DNA from: UBA6109 sp035366835
Lineage (GTDB): Bacteria; Desulfobacterota; Syntrophia; Syntrophales; UBA6109
NCBI GenBank assembly: GCA_035366835.1
Contig: DAOSIS010000028.1
Location: 1-42,997, forward strand
Length of the DNA: 42,997 bases
Direction: 5' to 3'
Translations under genes and position numbers: made by a program
Shown: positions 1 through 8,204 of the stretch, in pieces
How the letters are laid out: every line of letters begins with the position of its first letter
Numbering within the stretch: position 1 is the stretch's first letter
The notes under the pieces: generated by a model
Database searches by the model: none
Seen by the model: only the letters and a program-made list of their open reading frames with translations
Told to the model about the DNA's origin: nothing

Positions 1-111
1 AGCAAAACCGGAGGCCCCTTCCTCTTAAACCTGACACAAACATCTTGACGTTACCAGCGGTTCTCCGGCGAGAGCCCGCACATGCCCCGCGGATCGTCCA
101 CGCTCGCTTTT

Positions 112-139
112 TTGACAATTTCAGGACCGTTATTAAGAT
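112..139 (+). promoter_or_regulatory. Sigma70-type promoter of msrB
   Basis: A perfect -35 hexamer TTGACA (112-117) and a -10 TAAGAT (134-139) are separated by 16 nt. They lie 39 nt before the msrB start codon, and a GGAGG ribosome binding site (165-169) follows. Assigned by eye from consensus match and position. Confidence 0.6.
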
Positions 140-177
140 TTTTGAATGAAGAGTGTCTTGTCGTGGAGGTATGAGCG

Positions 178-747
178 ATGAAAAGAAAGATCTTTTTCTT
201 TGCGATACTATGGGTGGTTCTGCTTTCGGCAACGGGTGGATCCGCAGAGCAATCGGAGGTGAAGAAGAATATGAACGAGACAGTTTCCGCGAAGCAGATG
301 CAGACGAAATACACAAAGCCGGATGATGCGACCCTCAAGAAGAGGTTGACCGCTCTGCAGTATGAAGTGACCCAAAAAAACGGTACGGAGCGTCCTTTCC
401 AGAACGAATACTGGGACAACAAGAAGCCGGGGATCTACGTGGATGTCGTTTCCGGAGAACCTCTGTTCAGTTCCCTAGACAAGTTCGATTCCGGGACGGG
501 CTGGCCGAGTTTTACAAAGCCGCTGGAACCTGGCAACATTGTGGAAAGGGAGGACCGCGGCTTCTTCATGGTTCGCACGGAGGTAAGGAGCAGGCATGGG
601 GATTCCCATCTTGGCCATGTCTTTCCCGACGGGCCGAAACCGACGGGTCTGCGGTACTGCATGAACTCCGCCGCCATGAGGTTCATTCCCAGTGAGGACC
701 TGGCAAAGGAGGGTTATGGGCAGTACCTGAAGTTGTTCGGCCCTTGA
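178..747 (+). CDS. msrB: Exported peptide-methionine (R)-S-oxide reductase MsrB
   Basis: Reduces methionine-R-sulfoxide in oxidised proteins back to methionine. The 189-aa product starts with a hydrophobic signal segment (about residues 4-23), so it should act in the periplasm. The SelR/MsrB fold spans about 50-185 and contains SGTGWPSF (105-112), HxGHVFPDGP (144-153) and the catalytic motif RYCMNSAAMRF with C161. C161 is the only cysteine. Both CxxC zinc sites of many MsrBs are absent, and the resolving Cys position (SGCGWP in two-Cys enzymes) is Thr. It is therefore a one-Cys, zinc-free type whose sulfenic acid must be reduced directly by a partner. The ATG has GGAGG 8 nt upstream and a good promoter. 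It appears monocistronic. Function is firm; the export call rests on the N-terminus. Confidence 0.93.
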   Translation: MKRKIFFFAILWVVLLSATGGSAEQSEVKKNMNETVSAKQMQTKYTKPDDATLKKRLTALQYEVTQKNGTERPFQNEYWDNKKPGIYVDVVSGEPLFSSLDKFDSGTGWPSFTKPLEPGNIVEREDRGFFMVRTEVRSRHGDSHLGHVFPDGPKPTGLRYCMNSAAMRFIPSEDLAKEGYGQYLKLFGP

Positions 748-954
748 ACGGCGGCGGTTTCGACCGGGTTTCGCGTTTTGCCCCTGCGAGGCAGTGACGA
801 TCGCAGGCTTGCATAGTGGCGGGGTCTTTTTATATAGATAGCCCGGAAAGACCGCGGGAGGCGGCGCAGGCCAGAGAGCTCGATCGTACGAAACCGGATA
901 TTCCGGCCGGAGGCTATCGGACCGGCTCTTTCAAGAACATCGGGAGGTCGCAGC

Positions 955-1725
955 ATGAAGAACTACAGAGTTGCGGTTGTTACAGGTGCATCCAGCGGCT
1001 TTGGTGCAGCGATTGCGGAACGCTTTGCGCGGGAAGGCTTGTCCTGTGTCCTGATGGCGAGGCGGAAGGACAGGCTGACGCGCCTGACGAAAAAGCTGGC
1101 CCCGCACGCCGACTGCCATGTTGCCGCCTGCGATATCCGCGATCTCGAAGCCGTCAGAAAAGCGATTTCGGGTCTGCCCAAAAAGTTCTCCGCCGTCGAC
1201 GTTCTGGTCAACAATGCGGGTCTGGCGCTCGGGCTGGAACCGGCGCAACGCGCATCCTGGGCGGAATGGCAGCAGATGATCGAAACCAATTGCATGGCCC
1301 TCGCATTCCTGACCCACTGCCTCCTTCCGGGAATGGTCGAACGGAACTGCGGCCATATTGTCAACATCGGCTCGGTTGCAGGCAGCTATGCCTATCCCGG
1401 AAGCAACGTCTACGGCGCCTCGAAGGCCTTTGTGGAGCAGTTTACCCGTAATCTGAAGGCTGACCTGCTGGGTACGGCCGTGCGCGTCACCAATGTCGAG
1501 CCGGGAATGACCTCCGGGAGCGAATTCTCGCTCGTGCGGTTCAGTGGCGACAAGGAAAAGGCAGCTTCCGTGTATCAGGGCGTCGAGCCTCTGAAGCCGG
1601 CCGATATCGCCGAGTGCGTCTATTGGGCAGTCTCACAGCCGGCAAACGTGAACATCAACCGAATCGAAGTCATGCCCGTCTGCCAGGCGCCGAGCCGCAC
1701 GGCAATCCACAGAAAAGGCGGCTGA
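955..1725 (+). CDS. Short-chain dehydrogenase/reductase (SDR), YdfG-like
   Basis: A 256-aa classical SDR that probably carries out NAD(P)H-dependent oxidation or reduction of a small hydroxy acid or alcohol in the cytoplasm. Visible motifs are the cofactor loop TGASSGFG (10-17), NNAG (86-89), and the catalytic Ser140, Tyr153 and Lys157 in the YGASK motif. The basic pair after strand beta-2 (R36, R37) favours NADPH over NADH. The PGMT stretch after the active site and the C-terminal MPVCQ region resemble the YdfG/serine-3-dehydrogenase subgroup, but the substrate cannot be read from sequence. It is transcribed alone; the preceding 207 nt contain no other gene that I can support. The downstream neighbour is convergent. 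Confidence 0.88.
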   Translation: MKNYRVAVVTGASSGFGAAIAERFAREGLSCVLMARRKDRLTRLTKKLAPHADCHVAACDIRDLEAVRKAISGLPKKFSAVDVLVNNAGLALGLEPAQRASWAEWQQMIETNCMALAFLTHCLLPGMVERNCGHIVNIGSVAGSYAYPGSNVYGASKAFVEQFTRNLKADLLGTAVRVTNVEPGMTSGSEFSLVRFSGDKEKAASVYQGVEPLKPADIAECVYWAVSQPANVNINRIEVMPVCQAPSRTAIHRKGG

Positions 1726-1778
1726 TCGACGCCTTTCCTTCGTTTTTCAGGCCAGGATTGATGGAAGAGAGAGGCGGG

Positions 1779-2879
1779 TTACTTCGCCTTTTTCTCGATC
1801 GGCACGATCTGCCCTACATCCAGGATCAGCATCCGCAACGGATCGACGTTTCTCTTCTTGATCGTGCGTTCCAGATCAAGTCCCGGATAACCCGCAGGCT
1901 CGTCGCCCAGATCGAAGGCGCCCCACTGCGTGGGGATGAAGAAACGGGCCCTGAGGTCATCGAAGGCGTCCAGTGCCTCGTCGATATTCATATGCGCGTA
2001 ATGCATGAACCAGCGGGGATGGTAGGCCGTGACGGGCATCAGGGCGTAGTCGATATCCGGGAACATCCGTCCGATCTCCCGATAGCCGATGAAGTAGCCG
2101 CTGTCTCCGCCGAAGTAGATGGTTGATTCAGGCGCGGCGATCAGAAAACTTGCCCAAAGCGTCTTGTTTCTTCCCTGGCAGATCCGCCTTGACCAGTGCT
2201 GCATGGGAAGGCAGTGAAGAAGGACACCGCTCCCGCAGTCGATGGTCTGCCACCAGTCCATTTCAACAACCTCGGACTTGCCCAGATTGCTGACAAAATC
2301 CTTCAGTCCCAGTGGCACGAAAATGCGTGTGCCGTCGGGCAGGGCGCGCAGGCTCTCCGTGTCGAGGTGATCGTAGTGATTGTGAGAGATGACGACGTTG
2401 ATCCTTTTTGCACCGAGCCGTCGTATGTCTTCTGCCGTGAGAGCGGGAGGCGTTCTCCGTTTGGGAAGCAGCGCCCGGTCGGAGAACATCGGGTCCGTGA
2501 GCCATATTTCAGCGCCGATGCGGATCAGGAAACTCGCATGACCGATCCAGAGGATGAAGTCCTGGTCTGCAGGAAGGGAGTGAATGCGTCCGACCGTGCC
2601 GGGAAGAACGGCGGGCAGATGTGACCGCTCCTGCGCCGTATAGGATCCTTTCGGTGAGAACTTCCATCGGAGAAAGCGGGAAAAACCACCGACGTCCTCC
2701 ATGGGCATCCATGGGTTGAAGTAACGCCCGTCCTTTTCATGGGCCGCCCGCAACGCGGACGGGTCTGCGGAGGCGACCCTCGTCCTCCATGCCCCCTCGC
2801 CGAAGGTCCTGTCGGCGGCGGCACAAGACAGAAGGAGGGCGCAGATGGCTATGGCGGCCAGGCAGAATATTCGCTTCAT
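1779..2879 (-). CDS. Metallo-beta-lactamase-fold hydrolase, lipoprotein-type, NAPE-PLD/UlaG-like
   Basis: A 366-aa zinc-dependent hydrolase. The start chosen is the ATG at 2879, which gives an N-terminus MKRIFCLAAIAICALLLSC with a lipobox-like LLSC. Longer in-frame versions add 36 residues without signal character. The protein is therefore probably a lipoprotein anchored in the cell envelope. The metal site appears as HNHYDHLD in the middle, followed by GGDSGYF and a later HYAHMN histidine segment. The pattern and the N-terminal GxxxxxF(W)IGHASFLI region match the beta-lactamase_2 group that includes N-acylphosphatidylethanolamine phospholipase D and UlaG. Acting on phospholipid-like phosphodiesters is possible but inferred. 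It is the last gene of a minus-strand run, 28 nt after the thioesterase. Confidence 0.85.
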   Translation of the reverse strand: MKRIFCLAAIAICALLLSCAAADRTFGEGAWRTRVASADPSALRAAHEKDGRYFNPWMPMEDVGGFSRFLRWKFSPKGSYTAQERSHLPAVLPGTVGRIHSLPADQDFILWIGHASFLIRIGAEIWLTDPMFSDRALLPKRRTPPALTAEDIRRLGAKRINVVISHNHYDHLDTESLRALPDGTRIFVPLGLKDFVSNLGKSEVVEMDWWQTIDCGSGVLLHCLPMQHWSRRICQGRNKTLWASFLIAAPESTIYFGGDSGYFIGYREIGRMFPDIDYALMPVTAYHPRWFMHYAHMNIDEALDAFDDLRARFFIPTQWGAFDLGDEPAGYPGLDLERTIKKRNVDPLRMLILDVGQIVPIEKKAK

Positions 2880-2907
2880 GGAATCGTCCGTTCGATCCTC
2901 CAGACCT

Positions 2908-3333
2908 CTACGGCTCCAAGAAAGGCAGTGGCTTGTCCATGCGGTAGACGAGGGCCTGGCATGCGGCCACCGTACGATTGCCATCATCGCTCACGCGAAT
3001 ATCGTAGACGGCTGTTCGGTTGGTCCTGTTGATCTCTTTTGCCTCTGCCGTAAGCCGCGCTCCCTTTGCCGGCGACGACAGATAATGGATGTTCATGCTG
3101 AGCGCAACGGCCACGGTCCCGTGCGAGTTCGAGGCCGTTTCAAAGGCCTCGTCGATGAGGGCGAAAAGGGCGCCACCGTGGGCCATGCCGAAGATATTCT
3201 CCATGTCCGGGGAAAAGGTCATCTCGACCCGGGAGTATCCTGCCTGCAGATCGACCAGGCGAAGGTCGAATTTCCTGGCGAAGGGCTCCTTTTCCACTTG
3301 ACGGAAGATCGCTTCCCGAATTTTCTCCTCCAC
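2908..3333 (-). CDS. PaaI-family hotdog thioesterase
   Basis: A 141-aa single-hotdog protein that likely hydrolyses a CoA thioester. The signature region is NIFGMAHGGALFALIDEAFE, with the HGG at 52-54 and the acidic pair D61/E62 on the long helix as expected for PaaI-type enzymes. Length matches the family. The start is GTG at 3333, preceded by AGGAGGG 3-4 nt upstream, which is better than any ATG. It lies 28 nt downstream of the 4Fe-4S protein gene and 28 nt upstream of the envelope hydrolase gene, so the three are probably co-transcribed. The substrate is unknown; in an anaerobe that degrades acids it may release aromatic or fatty acyl groups from CoA. Confidence 0.88.
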   Translation of the reverse strand: MEEKIREAIFRQVEKEPFARKFDLRLVDLQAGYSRVEMTFSPDMENIFGMAHGGALFALIDEAFETASNSHGTVAVALSMNIHYLSSPAKGARLTAEAKEINRTNRTAVYDIRVSDDGNRTVAACQALVYRMDKPLPFLEP

Positions 3334-3361
3334 GATCCCTCCTGAATTGTTGAAAAGCCCG

Positions 3362-4642
3362 CTAATCTCTTCTTCGCCGGATCAGCGTCTCCAGATAGCG
3401 GGATTTCATTTGACGGCTCGCCATGGCCTGCTTCACAGGCGGAAGTCCGAGAACGACGCCGAGAATGGCGGCCATGGCCCGGTGGCTGAAGAGGGCCTGG
3501 TTATCGAAAATGAGATTCTGGAGCTTTCCCTTTTCAATCGCCATCAGGACGGCCTGATGGGCGGAGTTGAGAGGCGTGATGACCCCTTGGGGGCGTTCCT
3601 TCAACGCGATTTTCCCTTCGGTGCAGGCGCGCACGCAAAGACCGCAGCCCAGGCAGACTTCTTCACGGAGCGCCGCCCTCCTTGCATTCGGCCGGTGCGG
3701 ATCGTTCGCCGAGACGAGGCTCATCGCCTCCACCGGGCACACCGCGACACAGCGGCCGCAGCCCTTGCATTCCTGCGCCCGGACTTCCGGCAGATAATTG
3801 GTCGTCTGGACAGGGTGCAGCAGTGCGAAACGGCGGGAGGCGATCATCGCCTCACAGCAGCAACCGCAGCAATTGCAGATGAAGCTGACCTTTTCTTGGA
3901 CGTTCGAGCCGAATTGGACAAGCCGGCTGTCGTAGGCGGTCTGTAGAAGATCCAGGCATTCCTCCACGCCGACCGCACGGGCGTGTCCATGCTTGATCAG
4001 CGACTGCGCCGAAACGTTGAAGGTCATGCAGATGTCCTTGGGCGCGTCGCAGTCTTTGCCCAGGTGCTGCATCTTGTGACGGCAGTAGCAGAGGCTGATG
4101 CCGCGATGAGACGCAGTCCGTATGACGGCGCTTGCCCGTTCGTAATCGAGAATGCAGAGGCTCAGCGACTCGGACAGGGCCGGTTCGTGGACAAAGGCCC
4201 TTCCCAGACGGGTCTGCCCGTCCGCAAAAAGGGCCTTGATGAAATCCTCCTCGACATTGAGATACTGGTGGAAAAGTTCCGCAAGCGCCTTCTGGTCGAT
4301 GTCCCCCCGAAGTCTCATCATGGAAAACTCGAAGAACCCCGCCATGGGCGGCGGAAGGACGTACGACGACTTCCCCTCATGTTCCATGTCGAGCAGCAGG
4401 GCCCTCGATGCAAGGTCATCGAGGATTCTGACCGCTTCGGATTCCGGCATCTTCCAGACGCCGGCTGCCTGCCGGACCGTGAAGGGCTTGACGGGCAGAA
4501 GCGAGACGAGGGCGGCATCCTTTTCGCTGAACAGGATCTGGAGGATCTTGAAGAGCGTCTCCGAAGGGGGCGCCCCCTGGGGAAAGAGATTGATTCGATC
4601 CACCAGCGCCGCATATCCGGATTTTGCCAAGTGATGCGCCAT
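3362..4642 (-). CDS. Cys-rich 4Fe-4S ferredoxin-domain protein with winged-helix-like N-terminus
   Basis: A 426-aa cytoplasmic protein with no enzyme domain that I recognise. Residues about 50-110 look like a small winged-helix segment (VRQAAGVWKMPESEAVRILD). A first Cys cluster has C185, C187, C198 and C205. A second is the very dense CNCCGCCC at 256-263. A classic 2[4Fe-4S] ferredoxin domain follows, with C292/C295/C298/C302 and C330/C333/C336/C340, each in CxxCxxCxxxC(P/T) form. Up to three or four Fe-S centres are possible. It probably carries electrons or senses redox state or metals. The ATG has AAAGGAGGG 5 nt upstream. It is followed 28 nt later by the thioesterase gene and preceded 75 nt by a coiled-coil gene. 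The ferredoxin part is certain; the role is not. Confidence 0.85.
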   Translation of the reverse strand: MAHHLAKSGYAALVDRINLFPQGAPPSETLFKILQILFSEKDAALVSLLPVKPFTVRQAAGVWKMPESEAVRILDDLASRALLLDMEHEGKSSYVLPPPMAGFFEFSMMRLRGDIDQKALAELFHQYLNVEEDFIKALFADGQTRLGRAFVHEPALSESLSLCILDYERASAVIRTASHRGISLCYCRHKMQHLGKDCDAPKDICMTFNVSAQSLIKHGHARAVGVEECLDLLQTAYDSRLVQFGSNVQEKVSFICNCCGCCCEAMIASRRFALLHPVQTTNYLPEVRAQECKGCGRCVAVCPVEAMSLVSANDPHRPNARRAALREEVCLGCGLCVRACTEGKIALKERPQGVITPLNSAHQAVLMAIEKGKLQNLIFDNQALFSHRAMAAILGVVLGLPPVKQAMASRQMKSRYLETLIRRRRD

Positions 4643-4717
4643 AACCCTCCTTTCCGTCGTTGCTGTCAGATAGGAAGGGGAAACGTCCTTTCCCGTTTCT
4701 CCGGCCGCTGGCCCGCC

Positions 4718-5089
4718 TCATGCCTGATAGGCTTTCTGCATGATTTGATAGAGATAGTCGCGATAGGCCTTACGGCGCTTCATCTCGTCGCGGTAACCGC
4801 CTTCGAGGGCCTTCTTGTTCTCCCTGAGGTCGACGAGCTCTTCGTCCTCTTCGCGGACAGCCTTGATCTTTTCCCGCAGCGTCGCCACGGTTTCCTTGAA
4901 TTCCTCTTCCCGTTCCCGGATCTGTGACGCGAGTTCGGAAATCTGGGCGTCCTCGCGCTTGACCTTCTTCAACGCCAGAAGATCGTCCTCTTCCTGGATG
5001 AAACGTTTCACAAGCTCTTCACGATTCATCTTGTTGACTTCCTGGATGAACTCATAGGGCACAGTCGCCTGTTTCTTCATTCTTGCCAT
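4718..5089 (-). CDS. Small highly charged coiled-coil protein, unknown function
   Basis: A 123-aa protein of unknown function. The ATG at 5089 is preceded by AGAGGAAA about 7 nt upstream; a longer frame to 5176 has no better site. Almost the whole chain from residue 20 to 105 is Glu/Lys/Arg-rich with heptad-like spacing (for example ISELASQIREREEEF), predicting one long alpha-helical coiled coil. There is no signal peptide, membrane segment or cysteine. It is first in the minus-strand run with the Fe-S protein, thioesterase and hydrolase genes, and divergent from the poly-glutamate operon. It may be a structural or scaffold protein, but nothing in the sequence shows a partner. Confidence 0.7.
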   Translation of the reverse strand: MARMKKQATVPYEFIQEVNKMNREELVKRFIQEEDDLLALKKVKREDAQISELASQIREREEEFKETVATLREKIKAVREEDEELVDLRENKKALEGGYRDEMKRRKAYRDYLYQIMQKAYQA

Positions 5090-5183
5090 GGATTTTCCTC
5101 TTTCCTGATATCGAAGCGAGTCTTCTTCCTGCCTCTTGCCTATCACAATTGGGGGAAGGTTGACCACGTCTTTCATTTGGCGC

Positions 5184-5213
5184 TTGACGATCTCCGCGCA
5201 GAGGGGATAGGAT
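5184..5213 (+). promoter_or_regulatory. Candidate promoter of the poly-gamma-glutamate operon
   Basis: TTGACG (5184-5189) and TAGGAT (5208-5213) are 18 nt apart in the divergent gap between the coiled-coil gene and the poly-glutamate operon, about 70 nt before the likely start codon. The match is moderate. Confidence 0.35.
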
Positions 5214-5281
5214 TCGCCATCTTCCCCGTCCCGTGTATGAAGCCTGGGTGCGGGCGGCTTCTCCGCGCCTCTTGTCCGAAA

Positions 5282-6430
5282 ATGCGCAAACGAATGATGA
5301 AACCCTCGTCCGCCCTTTGCACCGGTTCTTATCCGTACAGGAGAGGATTTCTGCCGCTCCGGTCGCTCGTGCTTCTGGCCGTCGCAGCAGTCGCCGTAAT
5401 CCTGGTGATGGAGGCAGCCAGATATTTTGGGGATCCGCCGCCATCCGAAAAAAAGGCCGCGAGGGATCTGATGCAGGCCGCCCTGCAGGCGATCAAGGCG
5501 GAACGGCAGAGGTTGGGGGTCCCCATTGACCCGGTCACCGATCCCGGCGGCACGGGTTTGATCGGAGAAGCCTACAACGACCTGACCACAACAGCGGGAT
5601 CGCTTGCCTCGAAGAGGACGTCAACCAATCCGGCTTTCGCCGCCGTCATCGTGGAGATGCTTGAGGGGGCGGGCGTTCGCAAGGGAGACCCCATAGCCGT
5701 CAGTTTCTCCGGTTCTTTTCCCGCCCTGAACATCGCCGTTCTGTCGGCGGCCCGCGCGATGGGACTGAAACCTTCCGTCATCAGTTCCATTGGTGCATCC
5801 ATGTACGGCGCCAATCTTCCGGAACTTACCTGGCTCGACATGGAGAGAGTGTTGACCGAAAAGGGGCTCCTGCCTTACCGTTCCGTCGCCGCGTCCCTGG
5901 GAGGCATCGCGGATACCAAGGGAGGTCTCGACGGAACAGGGATCGACGCAGGTCTCCGCGCGATCCGCCGCAACGGAATTCCCCTTCTCGAAGAAGGGGG
6001 CCGGTATTCGTTGCGCGCGGATATCCACAGGCGCATGGACCTGTACGACCGGGAGATGAAAGGCCGTCGGCCCGCGGCATTCATCAGTGTCGGAGGACCG
6101 CTGACGTCCTTCGGCAATGTGGCGGGGGTCGAGCGGATGGCCACGGGCCTGCTGAAGAAGATCCCCGCCGTTCACGATCCGGATCGAGGGATCCTCTTTC
6201 TCATGGGTGAACGGGGAGTGCCCGTTCTTCATCTCCTCCAGATCAGAAGAATTGCCGCGCGGTACGGGATCCCCTTCGATCCCGTCATGGCGCAGGCCGA
6301 TTTTTCCCTGGGAATGCCGGGGGCGGGACCCTATTCCGCGGTCCTCGCTTTCGCGGGCCTGGCGCTGCTTTCTCTCATGCTCGTTGTCCTGAAGCGAAGG
6401 GCCGGCCGCATCCGCACGGATGGCTTTTGA
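5282..6430 (+). CDS. Poly-gamma-glutamate system membrane protein
   Basis: First gene of a poly-gamma-glutamate operon, about 382 aa. It matches what I know of the family annotated as poly-gamma-glutamate system protein, which accompanies PgsB and PgsC. A hydrophobic segment near residues 26-43 and a second at the C-terminus (about 355-375, followed by KRRAG) suggest a protein anchored at both ends with a large external domain. That domain contains the conserved-looking stretches GDPIAVSFSGSFPALN, ISSIGASMYGAN and FISVGGPLTSFGN. Its role in the synthase or export complex is not known to me. The start is uncertain: ATGs at 5282, 5294 and 5297 are all plausible and none has a clear ribosome binding site. 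The end overlaps pgsB by 11 nt, so the two are translationally coupled. Confidence 0.75.
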   Translation: MRKRMMKPSSALCTGSYPYRRGFLPLRSLVLLAVAAVAVILVMEAARYFGDPPPSEKKAARDLMQAALQAIKAERQRLGVPIDPVTDPGGTGLIGEAYNDLTTTAGSLASKRTSTNPAFAAVIVEMLEGAGVRKGDPIAVSFSGSFPALNIAVLSAARAMGLKPSVISSIGASMYGANLPELTWLDMERVLTEKGLLPYRSVAASLGGIADTKGGLDGTGIDAGLRAIRRNGIPLLEEGGRYSLRADIHRRMDLYDREMKGRRPAAFISVGGPLTSFGNVAGVERMATGLLKKIPAVHDPDRGILFLMGERGVPVLHLLQIRRIAARYGIPFDPVMAQADFSLGMPGAGPYSAVLAFAGLALLSLMLVVLKRRAGRIRTDGF

Positions 6431-7592
6431 GATGCTTTTCTTCATTCTCCTGCTTGTGGTCTTCATCTTCCTTGTGTCCGAAAAAATCGGCCATGAGCGT
6501 CGGCTGAAGCGCATTCCCATCCGGATCCACGTGAACGGGACGCGCGGAAAGTCCAATGTGACCCGTCTGGTCGCTGCCGCCTTGAGACGGTCCGGCGTCC
6601 GCACGCTCGGCAAGACGACGGGTACGGCCCCCCGCCTGATCATGCCGGACGGCAGTGAAAGAGTGATCCGGCGATGGGGGCCGGCGAACATTCTGGAGCA
6701 AATCAAGACGGTCAGGGTCGCGGACCAATTAAAAGCGGAGGCCATCGTTATCGAGTGCATGGCCTTGGATGCCGCCCTGCAATTCGTTTCCGAGACGAAG
6801 ATGATCCGTGCGACAATCGGTGTCATCACCAACGTCCGCCCAGACCACTTTGAGGTGATGGGGGAGACCCTCGACGATATAGCCGAGGCGTTGTCCGGGA
6901 CCATTCCCGAGAACGGCACGTTGATTACCGGTGACAGCCGCTACGCTTCTTTTTTTGCGGAAGTTGCCTCCGGGAAGAGTACCAGAGCGGGCCTGGCCGA
7001 AGGCGACGACACCGCGGCGGCGGCGTCCCCGCAGGGCCGCTTTCTGTTCCCCGAGAACATCGCGATTGCCCGCGCGGTCGTTTCGCTGCTCGGACGCGAT
7101 CCGGCCGCAGTTTCCGCGTGCCTGGAGGAGGCACTCATCCAGAGGGAAAGCGCCGGAGTTTCTCGGGTTTCCATTGGCAAAAGAGAGGTACATTTTGTGG
7201 ACGCCTTTTCCGCCAATGATGTCTGTTCCACAAGAATCATCGAGGAAAAGGCCCTCGCGAGCCTCCGGTGCCCCGGTCCGCGGGTCGCCCTCTTCAACAA
7301 CCGGGCGGACCGACCACTGCGCATGAAGACCTTTGCCGCATCCCTGCTCGCCGATCCGCTTTATGATTACGTCGCTGTCATCGGGGAATGCCGGCGTCTT
7401 GCAGGACGGTTCATCCGCCGGGAAACTCCTGACGGGCAGATCTTCATTCTTGATGGAAGCACCCCTGCCGGGATGCTGAGCGAGTTGTTCGCGAAGATTC
7501 CCGACAGGGAGTTCACGATTGTGGGCATGGGAAACGAAAAAGGAGCGGGACGGCTTGTGGCGGAGTATCTCGGTGAGGCATCCCTCCGATGA
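6420..7592 (+). CDS. pgsB: Poly-gamma-glutamate synthase PgsB/CapB
   Basis: ATP-dependent amide ligase of the Mur-ligase type that extends gamma-linked glutamate chains at the inner membrane. The 390-aa length fits PgsB/CapB. An N-terminal membrane helix (about 4-18) is followed by the P-loop HVNGTRGKSNVTRL (about 38-50). Further Mur-ligase-like features are KTTGTAP, IVIECMALDAALQ (with the Glu-Cys-Met motif typical of CapB), TNVRPDHFEVMG, and the C-terminal FNNRADRPLR region. It starts at an ATG inside the end of the preceding gene and overlaps pgsC by 4 nt (ATGA). All these couplings indicate one complex made in stoichiometric amounts. Confidence 0.93.
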   Translation: MAFEMLFFILLLVVFIFLVSEKIGHERRLKRIPIRIHVNGTRGKSNVTRLVAAALRRSGVRTLGKTTGTAPRLIMPDGSERVIRRWGPANILEQIKTVRVADQLKAEAIVIECMALDAALQFVSETKMIRATIGVITNVRPDHFEVMGETLDDIAEALSGTIPENGTLITGDSRYASFFAEVASGKSTRAGLAEGDDTAAAASPQGRFLFPENIAIARAVVSLLGRDPAAVSACLEEALIQRESAGVSRVSIGKREVHFVDAFSANDVCSTRIIEEKALASLRCPGPRVALFNNRADRPLRMKTFAASLLADPLYDYVAVIGECRRLAGRFIRRETPDGQIFILDGSTPAGMLSELFAKIPDREFTIVGMGNEKGAGRLVAEYLGEASLR

Positions 7593-8032
7593 ATCTTGTC
7601 GAATCCATCGCCATTGGTCTGGTCTTTGGTTTCTTCTTCTATGAATGGGTCGGTTTATCCGCCGGCGGTTTCGTCGTTCCGGGTTATATCGCGCTGCAAC
7701 TGGGCGATCCGTTGCTGCTGGCCGGAACACTGACAACGAGCCTGCTGACCTATCTCTCCGTAAAGGCGTCATCCCGCTATACCATCCTCTATGGACGCCG
7801 ACGCTTCATCCTGATGGTCCTCACAGGGTTCGCCTGGCAGTGGCTATTCAAAGCAGTCTTGATCCGGCAACTTTTCCTGACGACGGAAGCCGATATCCTG
7901 GGATTCATCATCCCGGGTTTGATCGCCAATGAGATGGACCGGCAGCGCATGGTCCCCACGCTCCTCACCCTTCTGTTCATATCGGTGATGGTCAGGCTGG
8001 TGTTGATCGGGTTCGGCCTGGTCAGGTCGTGA
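7589..8032 (+). CDS. pgsC: Poly-gamma-glutamate biosynthesis membrane protein PgsC/CapC
   Basis: Integral membrane partner of PgsB. The 147-aa protein is almost entirely hydrophobic with about four to five membrane segments and matches the PgsC/CapC length. The conserved-type opening is IGLVFGFFFYEWVGLSAGGFVVPGY, and the GLIANEMDRQ stretch toward the end is also typical. It begins inside the last codon of pgsB (ATGA). No pgsA/capA-like metallophosphatase, pgsE or gamma-glutamyl hydrolase gene follows; the next gene is convergent. This makes the operon a minimal three-gene form. Family assignment is strong, precise role in polymer export is inferred from known systems. Confidence 0.92.
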   Translation: MNLVESIAIGLVFGFFFYEWVGLSAGGFVVPGYIALQLGDPLLLAGTLTTSLLTYLSVKASSRYTILYGRRRFILMVLTGFAWQWLFKAVLIRQLFLTTEADILGFIIPGLIANEMDRQRMVPTLLTLLFISVMVRLVLIGFGLVRS

Positions 8033-8204
8033 CGGCGACGCCGGTTGGCCGGTAACATTTTCTGCTGGCAAAATATGCGACGGAACGTCGCGTGGCCAAA
8101 ACGGATTACATGGCGCTGAAGCAGACGGGGCTGCTGCTGTTGCAAAGCTGCGCGCTGCAGGAAAGAGGGACACCTGAGCGGCGGTAATAATCCACCTGGG
8201 GGAA

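Noticed and set aside
6526..6540. Second parS-like sequence (TCCACGTGAAC)
   Set aside because: It lies inside pgsB and has several mismatches outside the CACGTG centre.
5621..6919. A 432-codon minus-strand frame opposite the poly-glutamate genes
   Set aside because: Antisense to coupled, recognisable plus-strand genes; composition is typical of a shadow.
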